The notes beneath the pieces were generated by a model. It had not been told where the DNA came from. It was given only the letters and a program-made list of their open reading frames with translations, and ran no database searches. 6,137 nucleotides of DNA from Verrucomicrobiales bacterium (lineage in GTDB: Bacteria; Verrucomicrobiota; Verrucomicrobiia; Verrucomicrobiales; SKLO01): assembly GCA_007123195.1 (NCBI GenBank), contig SKLO01000379.1, positions 1-6,137 of the forward strand. The letters are read 5' to 3'. The position numbers were made by a program, and so were the translations under genes. Positions 1-4,855 of the stretch are shown piece by piece (the stretch's first letter is position 1; each line of letters starts with the position of its first letter).

Positions 1-674
1 ACCAGTTGGCGCAATTCGGTCGCTTCAAACACCCGGCTGGGCCGGCTCACCCGCAACTGGGCCATGTTGCGCCCGTCGACATACTCCATCGTGATCGCCG
101 CGCCTTCCGTGTCCTCGATGAAGTCATAGACCCTCACCATGTTGGAGTGGGTCAACTCAAGGCCCCTCCGCGTTTCGCGCTTCAGGTCGTCAATGGCGGC
201 CACGTCCAGGCATACCAGATCGGACAGGAACTTCATCGCCACCGGGCGGTCAAGCTTCAAGTCCTGTGCCAGGTAAACCAGCCCCATGCCGCCGCGGCCG
301 AGCAGCTGCCTCAGTTCAAACCGGTCAAACACCACCCTTCCCGGCGCCAGCGGAGCGGTGGAATCGCCGGAACCACGCCCAAGATCAAGGCTGGAACGGA
401 CCCGCGCGTCGAGCTTCTGATCGGCTGTCTCGCGCCCCGCGTGGCCTGGTGCCGACGCCGCAAGCGGGGCGGCCGCTTCAGCCCCGGCGTCCTGGCCGGG
501 TGAAGCCATCCGGCCGGGCCCGCCCGTCTGGACGTCGGCGCCGGACGGAGCCGCAGAAGCGGAAGCTGCCCCGGGTTCCCGCCGGGATCCGGGCACACCA
601 GCCGACTCCGAACCCCATCCGGTGACGGCCGGTGGCGCTGGCTCCATATTGGTACGGCGTGGGTCGGTATCCAT
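1..674 (-). CDS. Serine/threonine protein kinase, N-terminal part (runs off the left edge)
   Basis: The minus-strand frame gives 224 residues before the window edge. Residues 1-113 are low-complexity, rich in Ala, Pro, Gly and Ser, and have no recognisable domain. A Hanks-type kinase N-lobe begins near residue 114. It has the glycine loop GRGGMG at 126-131 with Val133, the ATP-binding Lys148 in VAMKFL, a fitting alpha-C Glu167 in LKRET, and a hinge-like MEYVDG at 196-201. The catalytic HRD and DFG motifs would lie beyond position 1, so activity cannot be judged. The family phosphorylates Ser/Thr of protein targets, and bacterial members often have C-terminal sensor or membrane domains, which are not visible here. 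The start is uncertain: ATG at 674 gives the longest product, and in-frame ATGs at 647 and 509 are alternatives. None has a clear Shine-Dalgarno sequence. Confidence 0.88.
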   Translation of the reverse strand, partial: MDTDPRRTNMEPAPPAVTGWGSESAGVPGSRREPGAASASAAPSGADVQTGGPGRMASPGQDAGAEAAAPLAASAPGHAGRETADQKLDARVRSSLDLGRGSGDSTAPLAPGRVVFDRFELRQLLGRGGMGLVYLAQDLKLDRPVAMKFLSDLVCLDVAAIDDLKRETRRGLELTHSNMVRVYDFIEDTEGAAITMEYVDGRNMAQLRVSRPSRVFEATELRQL

Positions 675-690
675 CGACGGCGAAACCCAT

Positions 691-742
691 GTTGAACCAA
701 AGCCAAATGGAGTTCAACCTCCGTTCAAGACAATGTCCTGAA
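691..742. promoter_or_regulatory. Cluster of TTCAA/TTGAA inverted repeats upstream of the kinase gene
   Basis: GTTGAAC (691-697) and GTTCAAC (712-718) form a perfect 7-bp inverted repeat. Next to it, TTCAAGACAATGTCCTGAA (724-742) is a 19-bp interrupted palindrome with one mismatched pair per arm. These lie 17-68 bp upstream of the longest kinase start, where an operator would be expected. I could not identify a -35/-10 pair with confidence, and the binding protein is unknown. Confidence 0.3.
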
Positions 743-873
743 AACTCTTCCCGCCGGAGCGTTCTATCAATCAAGCTGTCACTTTCGTCATCGACGGTGG
801 ACGGTTCCGGGGATGGGCATGCCGGGGAGGACACAGCTTCCAAGGCCGCGCTTCCGCAATTGGTTCGCCCGGC

Positions 874-898
874 GCGGCTCACGCCGGTGGTGAGCCGC
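874..898 (-). terminator. Hairpin over the stop codon of the DUF1328 gene
   Basis: GCGGCTCA (874-881) and TGAGCCGC (891-898) form a perfect 8-bp stem with a 9-nt loop. The TGA stop of the small membrane-protein gene is part of the stem. No U-run follows on the minus strand, so this is a possible 3' end or RNA-stabilising hairpin rather than a classic intrinsic terminator. Confidence 0.35.
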
Positions 899-1043
899 CG
901 AAAAGCATCGACAGCACAAAAAGGATCAGGAACACGGCGAACAGCACCTTGGCGATGGTGGCTGCAACTCCGGCCAGGGTGCCGAAGCCGAGCACGGCGG
1001 CGATCAGGGCGATCACCAGAAACAGGATGGTGTAGCTGAGCAT
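879..1043 (-). CDS. DUF1328 / UPF0391 family small membrane protein
   Basis: The product has 54 residues, starts MLSYTILFLVIALIAAVLGF, and is almost wholly hydrophobic. Two membrane segments are visible, at about residues 3-24 and 29-48, joined by a short Gly/Ala turn (GFGTLAGVAATIAK). Length, the MLxY start and the LGFG...AGxAxxIAK pattern match the UPF0391/DUF1328 family of inner-membrane peptides, whose biochemical role is unknown. In many bacteria these genes lie near stress genes, and here the gene lies 78 bp downstream of a CsbD-family gene on the same strand. I chose the ATG at 1043 because family members start at this residue. The in-frame ATG at 1076 would add 11 residues and lies in the loop of an intercistronic hairpin. 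No clear Shine-Dalgarno sequence precedes either start. Confidence 0.88.
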   Translation of the reverse strand: MLSYTILFLVIALIAAVLGFGTLAGVAATIAKVLFAVFLILFVLSMLFGGSPPA

Positions 1044-1060
1044 GATTTTTCTGGGGACCG

Positions 1061-1106
1061 GGCTGGCCGGGTTCACGTGCGCCTGAACCGGGGCGGTCGG
1101 CCAGCC
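1061..1106 (-). other. Intercistronic stem-loop between the csbD-like and DUF1328 genes
   Basis: GGCTGGCCG (1061-1069) pairs with CGGCCAGCC (1098-1106), and the adjoining GGTTCA (1070-1075) pairs with TGAACC (1084-1089). This gives 15 perfect pairs, an 8-nt terminal loop and one 8-nt bulge on one side. The structure fills most of the 78-bp gap. No U-run follows it on the minus strand, so it is more likely an mRNA processing, stability or attenuation element than a terminator. Its function is inferred only from position. Confidence 0.5.
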
Positions 1107-1121
1107 GTGCGGCGGTGGCCG

Positions 1122-1313
1122 TCACTCCGTCATGCCCGAAATCATCTCCCGGACCTCTTCCTTGGATTTGCCCAGCTTTTGCTGGAGTTTGCCCAGCAGC
1201 TGATCCTCCTCGCCTTCGGCGAATGCCAGGTCATCATCGGTCAGTTGGCCGTACTTGCTCTTGAGCTTGCCCTTGACCGTGTTCCATTGTCCCTTGAGTT
1301 CGAGCTTTGTCAT
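1122..1313 (-). CDS. CsbD family stress-response protein
   Basis: The product has 63 residues, is hydrophilic and highly charged, with no signal peptide or membrane segment, so it is expected in the cytoplasm. The order of motifs is diagnostic of the CsbD family: LKGQWNTVKGKLKSKYGQLT near the N-terminus, then DDDLAFAEGEEDQLLGKLQ, then a C-terminal KSKEEVREMI helix. Length is typical (family about 55-70). CsbD of Bacillus belongs to the sigma-B general stress regulon and YjbJ of E. coli is an abundant stress protein, but the molecular activity is unknown. It is the first gene of a probable two-gene unit with the DUF1328 membrane peptide. The start has no Shine-Dalgarno sequence; the leader is the A/C-rich run ACCAACAACCAACAACC. 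A palindrome shared with the marR operator lies 55 bp upstream. Confidence 0.92.
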   Translation of the reverse strand: MTKLELKGQWNTVKGKLKSKYGQLTDDDLAFAEGEEDQLLGKLQQKLGKSKEEVREMISGMTE

Positions 1314-1367
1314 GGTTGTTGGTTGTTGGTGTATTGTGTTGAAACTCCAGCGGCAGGCATGGCGCGA

Positions 1368-1379
1368 CTTGAATTCAAG
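1368..1379. promoter_or_regulatory. Operator-like palindrome CTTGAATTCAAG upstream of the csbD-like gene
   Basis: This is a perfect 12-bp palindrome, identical to the core of the 16-bp palindrome at the marR start (3844-3859) but without the outer AT pairs. It lies 55-66 bp upstream of the csbD-like start, within the expected promoter region. I infer that it may be a second binding site of the MarR protein encoded at 3858-4358. No convincing -35/-10 pair was found next to it. Confidence 0.4.
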
Positions 1380-1506
1380 CCGCCGCTCAGGCCGCCGCCC
1401 GGGGCGCTGTTTTATTCGCGCCCGCTAAAGGTTCTACGATTGATAGCCCCGACGGGTTGACGGGAATTCCTGCGACGGCCCCCGTGGCAGGTGAACCTGA
1501 AAGGGA

Positions 1507-1534
1507 AATTGGAGATTGGATAATTGGAGATTGG
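1507..1534. repeat. Two tandem copies of AATTGGAGATTGG
   Basis: The 13-bp sequence occurs at 1507-1519 and 1522-1534, a 15-bp period. It is in non-coding DNA and AT-richer than its surroundings. Similar short repeats are, from memory, common between genes in some Verrucomicrobiota; no function is known to me. Confidence 0.6.
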
Positions 1535-1738
1535 GTTTTGAAAATGAACCACTTGGCGATGCTGGGCGACTCACCCGTAGAGTGACCGTTGAAATCCTCG
1601 GAACTCATTCATTATTTGTCGACTATTATCGGTTGGGAAAGTCGTCGACTATCTCCGGCTGGTGCCTCCGGTTGTGTCTATTCCTGTTGTTTCGTGGTTT
1701 CATCTCCCCTTTTAGGGTGAAATTTCGGGAAAATCGTC

Positions 1739-1751
1739 GCGGGTATCCCGC
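1739..1751 (-). terminator. Weak hairpin downstream of the sigma-54 activator gene
   Basis: GCGGG and CCCGC form a 5-bp stem around a 3-nt loop, about 40 bp after the stop codon. On the minus strand it is followed within four bases by TTTT. The stem is short, so this is only a candidate transcription end. Confidence 0.25.
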
Positions 1752-1791
1752 ACAAAAAACGGCCCATGATCCACCGGACAAGAGGGGTTTG

Positions 1792-3189
1792 TCAGGACTC
1801 GATGCCCAGCTGCTGCAGCTTCTCCCGGAGCGTCATGCGGGCGATGCCGAGCCAGCGCGCGGCCCGGGCCTTGTTGCCGCCTGACAACTCCATCGCGGTC
1901 GACAGCAGCTCGCGCTCCATGCGCCGGTGAAGCTCGGCGTAGGCCGACGGGATCTCGCCGTCGATCGCCCGGCCGAGGGCCTCGCGGGCCAGTTCCCTCA
2001 AGCCCGGATCGCCGGCATGACCGTCGGCCGGGCCCGGCTCCCGCATGCATTCCCTGACATCGTCCAGACCGATGGTGTAGCCGCGCCGGCGCACCACCGC
2101 CTTGCGGATCACGTTCTGCAGCTGGCGCACGTTGCCCGGCCACGCCTGCAGCGCCATCCATTCCACCGCCTCCTGGCTGATGCCGGTGCCCGCCGCCGCC
2201 ATCTCCTCCACCGCACGGTTGAGAAAGTAATCAATCAACAGCGGCAGGTCGCCGGCGCGCTCGCGCAACGGCGGCAGGGTGATGCCTGCCACGTTCAACC
2301 GATAATACAGGTCCTCGCGGAACTCGCCGCGCTCCACCATTTGCTCAAGGTTGCGGTGGGTGGCGGCGATGAAACGCACGTCGACCGGGATGTCCTCGCG
2401 ACCGCCGACGCGCTGGATCGACTTCTCCTGCAGCACCCGCAGCAGCTTGGACTGCAGGGTCAGGTTCATGTCACCGATCTCGTCCATGAACAAGGTCGCG
2501 TTGTGCGCCTGCTCGAACCGTCCGATGCGGCTGACGTGGGCGCCGGTGAACGCGCCCTTCTCGTGACCGAACAACTCGCTCTCCAGCAGCGGCTCCGGGA
2601 TCGCCGCGCAGTTGACCGCCACGAACGGCTTGTGCGCCCGGTGACCGTGCTGATACAGCGCCCGCGCCACCAGTTCCTTGCCGGTGCCGGTCTCGCCCCG
2701 GATCAGCACCGTCACCGGGGTCGACGCCAGCTTGGCCAGTTCCCGGTAAACCCGCGTCATCGCCCGGCTGCGACCGATCATCTGCTCGGGCCCGGCGCGC
2801 TCGCCGCCGATGTCCACCGGTTTGGAACTGCGGCGCACGGTCGCCACCGCGTCCTCCACCACGTGCACCAGTTCGCTGGTGTCGAGCGGTTTGGACAACA
2901 CGTCGAAGGCCCCGTGGCGCACCGCGCGAATGGCCACGTCGCCGCTGGCCTCGGCCGACAGCACGATCACCGGCAGCCGCGGGCGCCTCTCCCGCAGTTC
3001 GGCCACCAGCTTGAGGCCGCCCACCCCGTTGAGCCGCAGTTCGGTGACCAGGGCGTCGAAGTCCCCCGCCAGCGCGCGGTCAAGCCCGGCCTCGCCATCG
3101 GGCTCGTGCCGCACCTCCATGCCGGCGTCTTCCAGCGCCGACAACGCGGCAAAGGCCTCGGGCGACCCATCGACCAGCAGCACCCTCAT
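1792..3189 (-). CDS. NtrC-family sigma-54-dependent response regulator with an atypical receiver
   Basis: The product has 465 residues and three domains. Residues 1-118 are a CheY-like receiver, about 137-365 an AAA+ sigma-54 interaction domain, and about 420-465 a Fis-type helix-turn-helix. The ATPase is intact: Walker A GETGTGKE at 165-172, GAFTGA at 212-217 (the sigma-54 contact loop), Walker B LFMDEIGD at 233-240, and the arginine-finger region FREDLYYRLNV at 290-300. The helix-turn-helix is at about 437-459 (GGNKARAARWLGIARMTLRE). The receiver is unusual: the phospho-acceptor position is Glu50 (FDALVTELRLNG) and the usual acidic pair is Asp7-Gly8, while Ser78 and Lys100 are kept. The family uses ATP to open sigma-54 promoters. 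No partner histidine kinase is nearby. I chose the ATG at 3189 because AGGA lies 5 nt before it; the adjacent ATG at 3192 is too close. An in-frame extension to 3441 lacks family similarity. Confidence 0.95.
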   Translation of the reverse strand: MRVLLVDGSPEAFAALSALEDAGMEVRHEPDGEAGLDRALAGDFDALVTELRLNGVGGLKLVAELRERRPRLPVIVLSAEASGDVAIRAVRHGAFDVLSKPLDTSELVHVVEDAVATVRRSSKPVDIGGERAGPEQMIGRSRAMTRVYRELAKLASTPVTVLIRGETGTGKELVARALYQHGHRAHKPFVAVNCAAIPEPLLESELFGHEKGAFTGAHVSRIGRFEQAHNATLFMDEIGDMNLTLQSKLLRVLQEKSIQRVGGREDIPVDVRFIAATHRNLEQMVERGEFREDLYYRLNVAGITLPPLRERAGDLPLLIDYFLNRAVEEMAAAGTGISQEAVEWMALQAWPGNVRQLQNVIRKAVVRRRGYTIGLDDVRECMREPGPADGHAGDPGLRELAREALGRAIDGEIPSAYAELHRRMERELLSTAMELSGGNKARAARWLGIARMTLREKLQQLGIES

Positions 3190-3561
3190 CATTGTCCTGA
3201 AATTCAAACCGGCCGCACCCCGGGCCGCCGGCAGCAGCGGAGGCACCCGGGCGGCCGTGCTTACTTGTGCAGCAAGAGGGCGCAAGCTGTCAAACCCGAC
3301 CGCGACCGGCGAACCGCCGGATCCGCGGGTTGCCGTCTGGCAGGTGGTTCTCCGGCGGTGTCGCAGGTGCTCAACCGCTGCCAGCGGATCGGCCGGCACG
3401 TTCCGGAGGGAGGGTGCTGCGCACGGCGGTGCGGGGCGCATGGCCCTTCGAGCGGCTCAGGGCGTGCCGCGCGTTGGATCAGGCGGCCGCTCATGGTGCA
3501 AATAATCTCTGTCCCTTTGTCGTAGCCCGCCCGCGCCAATCGACCGAGCGTGGAGACGCCC

Positions 3562-3778
3562 CGTAGGCCGGGTGTGGCGCTAGCCCGCCCGGCTCATTGT
3601 GCCCCTGCGTGAGGTTCACCCTGCAACCCACCCTCGTCGGCCGCGAGTGGCCTCAGCCCCAAGCGCGGCTCCCCCACGCCGACCCCGTCGCGCTCTTCGT
3701 GGCGGCCGCCCCGCGAGCTTGATCGCAAGCCGGTGATCGCGCGGAAGCCGGGCGGGCTGGCGCCACACCCGGCCTACG
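3562..3778. mobile_element. MITE- or REPIN-like element with 32-bp inverted ends
   Basis: The segments 3562-3593 and 3747-3778 are inverted copies of each other with 31 of 32 bases matching; the single difference is T3581 against G3759. The ends read CGTAGGCCGGGTGTGGCG and CGCCACACCCGGCCTACG. The 153 bp between them contain no gene, only a small hairpin (GCTTGATCGCAAGC, 3718-3731). I see no target-site duplication. The structure fits a non-autonomous repeat such as a MITE or paired REP; no transposase is present in the window. Confidence 0.55.
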
Positions 3779-3819
3779 AAACAGGCGCGGTTTGTCCCCG
3801 CATTCAACGGAGGCGCGGG

Positions 3820-3848
3820 TTGACTGTGCGGCCGGAGCCGTTTATCTT
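3820..3848 (+). promoter_or_regulatory. Sigma-70-type promoter of marR
   Basis: The -35 box is TTGACT (3820-3825) and the -10 box is TATCTT (3843-3848), with an exact 17-bp spacer. Transcription would start near 3855, only about 3 nt before the ATG at 3858. The -10 box lies mostly inside the palindrome at 3844-3859, so a bound repressor would block RNA polymerase. Confidence 0.7.
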
Positions 3849-3859
3849 GAATTCAAGAT
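3844..3859. promoter_or_regulatory. Probable MarR autoregulatory operator ATCTTGAATTCAAGAT
   Basis: This is a perfect 16-bp palindrome. It overlaps the -10 box, the predicted transcription start and the first two bases of the marR start codon. It differs only in the fifth base pair of each arm from the MhqR-type operator ATCTCGAATTCGAGAT as I recall it. The encoded protein looks MhqR-like, so autorepression is the natural reading. Confidence 0.7.
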
Positions 3860-4358
3860 GAAGCCGCCGCCGCCCTCCTCCGCCCTCCACCTGCGCCTGG
3901 TCCTGTGGAAGGCCGCCAAGGCGGTGGAACAGATCGATCGCGCCAGCATCCGTTCCACCGGCCTCTGCCTGAGCGACTTCACCATTCTCGAGGTGCTGCT
4001 TCACAAGGGCGCCATGCCGGTCAATGCCATCGGTCGCAAGGTCCTGCTCACCAGCGGTTCCATGACCACCGCCATCGGCCGCCTGCAACAACGCGGCCTG
4101 GTCAGCCGCCAGACCGACCCCGCCGACCGTCGGATCACCCACGTCGACCTCACCGCCGCCGGTCGCCGCCTCATCGAGCAGGCGTTCGCCCGGCACGCCG
4201 CCAATTTCGAGCAGGCGTTCGCCCACCTCGACGCCGTCGAACGCGCCGACCTGCAGCGACTGCTGAAAAAACTGGGTCTCGGCCTGTCGGCGCCTGCCGG
4301 ACTGGCGACCGCCGACGCCGGCACCGAGCGGGCGCCATCCGCCGGTGATGAGCGTTGA
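3858..4358 (+). CDS. MarR family transcriptional regulator, MhqR-like
   Basis: The product has 166 residues. The MarR winged helix-turn-helix spans about residues 35-105: LSDFTILEVLLHKG (39-51), the recognition helix in LLTSGSMTTAIGRLQQRGLV (63-82), and the wing DPADRRITHVDLT (87-99). Flanking helices at 8-33 and 101-140 would form the dimer interface. The pattern LLHKGAMPVNAIGRKVLLTSGS is like the MhqR branch, which represses detoxification genes and releases DNA on exposure to quinones or other electrophiles. The ligand here is unknown. Cys37, at the start of the second helix, is the only cysteine and could be a sensing residue (inference). I chose the ATG at 3858 because promoter and operator lie directly on it. 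An earlier in-frame ATG at 3792 lies upstream of the promoter. The mRNA would be nearly leaderless, in keeping with the missing Shine-Dalgarno sequence. The C-terminal 25 residues are Ala/Gly-rich and look disordered. Confidence 0.93.
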   Translation: MKPPPPSSALHLRLVLWKAAKAVEQIDRASIRSTGLCLSDFTILEVLLHKGAMPVNAIGRKVLLTSGSMTTAIGRLQQRGLVSRQTDPADRRITHVDLTAAGRRLIEQAFARHAANFEQAFAHLDAVERADLQRLLKKLGLGLSAPAGLATADAGTERAPSAGDER

Positions 4359-4361
4359 CCC

Positions 4362-4389
4362 GCGCCCGGGCCGCCCTACGGGGGGGCGC
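4362..4389 (+). terminator. GC-rich hairpin after marR
   Basis: GCGCCC (4362-4367) and GGGCGC (4384-4389) can pair, and an inner CCC/GGG around TAC adds to the structure. It starts 3 nt after the marR stop. No T-run follows, so termination is only a possibility. Confidence 0.25.
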
Positions 4390-4464
4390 TCGCGAGGCCG
4401 TGGTTGGGTGGAGCCTTCTGGGGTGCGGTCGGGTGCTCCGGCGCAGGTCAGGGGGCGGCAGCCC

Positions 4465-4632
4465 CGTAGGTTGAATTGGCGCAATTCGACCTGCTGTGCG
4501 TGGTGCGAGCGGGCTGGTAGCGGGACCACGCCACAGGTTCCATTCGCTGGGAGCGAGAGGGGCCGTGAAGGGAGAGGCCGCAGGGAACGATCGACCCGCA
4601 CCCCGGTCGAATTGAAGACAATTCAACCTACG
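4465..4632. mobile_element. 168-bp element bounded by inverted hairpin repeats
   Basis: The left end (4465-4490) begins CGTAGGTTGAATTG and ends CAATTCGAC. The right end (4606-4632) is its inverted copy, with the same 14-base and 9-base blocks separated by 3 bases (left) or 4 bases (right). Each end is itself a hairpin, GTTGAATTG against CAATTCGAC with one mismatch. The interior has no gene. Like the element at 3562-3778 it is preceded by GCCC and starts CGTAGG, which suggests a common family. Confidence 0.5.
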
Positions 4633-4732
4633 GTCGTTGCGCCCGCGAGGGCTGGGTAAGGCGATGCGTCATGGGGCGGCGGTGGTCGGTTCCATGGCGC
4701 CTTCGCACCGGCGGAGCGTCTGTCTCCGTCCC

Positions 4733-4759
4733 GTAGCGCGGGCCTCCGACCCGCGGTTG
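4733..4759. repeat. GTAGCGCGGG...CCCGCGG hairpin repeat
   Basis: CGCGGG (4737-4742) and CCCGCG (4750-4755) form a perfect 6-bp stem with the loop CCTCCGA. It starts with CCCGTAG, as do the ends of the two larger elements nearby. From memory, this kind of sequence recurs between genes in Verrucomicrobiota; copy number cannot be judged here. Confidence 0.4.
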
Positions 4760-4800
4760 TGGGAAGTTCCCCCCAAGCGCGTGGAGCTGCAGGGTGGACT

Positions 4801-4816
4801 GGCGCGAAACCGCGCC
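4801..4816 (-). terminator. Hairpin downstream of the DUF3828-like gene
   Basis: GGCGCG (4801-4806) and CGCGCC (4811-4816) form a perfect 6-bp stem with a 4-nt loop, about 40 bp after the stop codon. No U-run follows on the minus strand; candidate transcription end only. Confidence 0.3.
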
Positions 4817-4855
4817 CGGGCCGCCGACCGCTGCCCAGGCCGGCTCGCCGCCGCG

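Larger units (their letters stand above)
1314..1791. other. Spacer between the csbD-like gene and the sigma-54 activator
   Basis: No credible gene is visible in these 478 bp. The stretch is less GC-rich than its neighbours. It holds the operator-like palindrome at 1368-1379, two copies of AATTGGAGATTGG at 1507-1534, two copies of GTCGACTAT (1618-1626 and 1644-1652), and a small hairpin near 1739-1751. A possible 73-residue minus-strand reading frame at 1387-1608 is compositionally unconvincing and runs through the repeat. Confidence 0.6.
3193..3857. other. Spacer upstream of the sigma-54 activator and marR (divergent)
   Basis: No credible gene is visible in these 665 bp; open frames here are GC-rich shadows without domain features. 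Divergent promoters of the sigma-54 activator (minus) and marR (plus) must lie in it. The marR promoter is recognisable at 3820-3848. The only translation signal on the other side is AGGA at 3195-3198 (minus). The middle is filled by a 217-bp inverted-repeat element at 3562-3778. Confidence 0.6.
4359..4855. other. Spacer between marR and the DUF3828-like gene (convergent)
   Basis: No credible gene is visible in these 497 bp. The spacer lies between two convergent genes, so it needs only transcription ends. It contains a GC-rich hairpin after marR, a 168-bp element bounded by inverted CGTAGGTTGAATTG copies, a CGCGGG/CCCGCG hairpin repeat, and a hairpin after the gene on the minus strand. Confidence 0.6.

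Noticed and set aside
478..1125. 215-residue minus-strand frame covering the DUF1328 gene and the kinase 5' region
   Set aside because: It conflicts with the DUF1328 and kinase frames, which have clear family matches; its product is Arg/Pro-rich with no domain.
1469..1491. Possible sigma-54 promoter on the minus strand upstream of the csbD-like gene (TGCCACGGGGGCCGTCGCA)
   Set aside because: The invariant GG of the -24 box is replaced by GC and the -12 box is poor, so it does not meet the GG-N10-GC rule.
1387..1608. 73-residue minus-strand frame in the csbD upstream spacer
   Set aside because: No ribosome binding site or family resemblance; part of it is simply the translated AATTGGAGATTGG repeat.
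3193..3441. N-terminal extension of the sigma-54 activator to an ATG at 3441
   Set aside because: The extra residues are Arg/Pro/Ala-rich and precede a receiver that starts normally at MRVLLVDG, and AGGA lies at the right distance from the ATG at 3189.
1927..3525. 532-residue open frame on the plus strand
   Set aside because: It is antisense to the sigma-54 activator, whose domains and motifs are unmistakable. The His/Arg/Gln-rich product is a typical shadow of GC-rich coding DNA.
4171..4626. Arg/Pro-rich minus-strand frames over and beyond marR
   Set aside because: Antisense to marR and running through the inverted-repeat element; no motif and no start signal.
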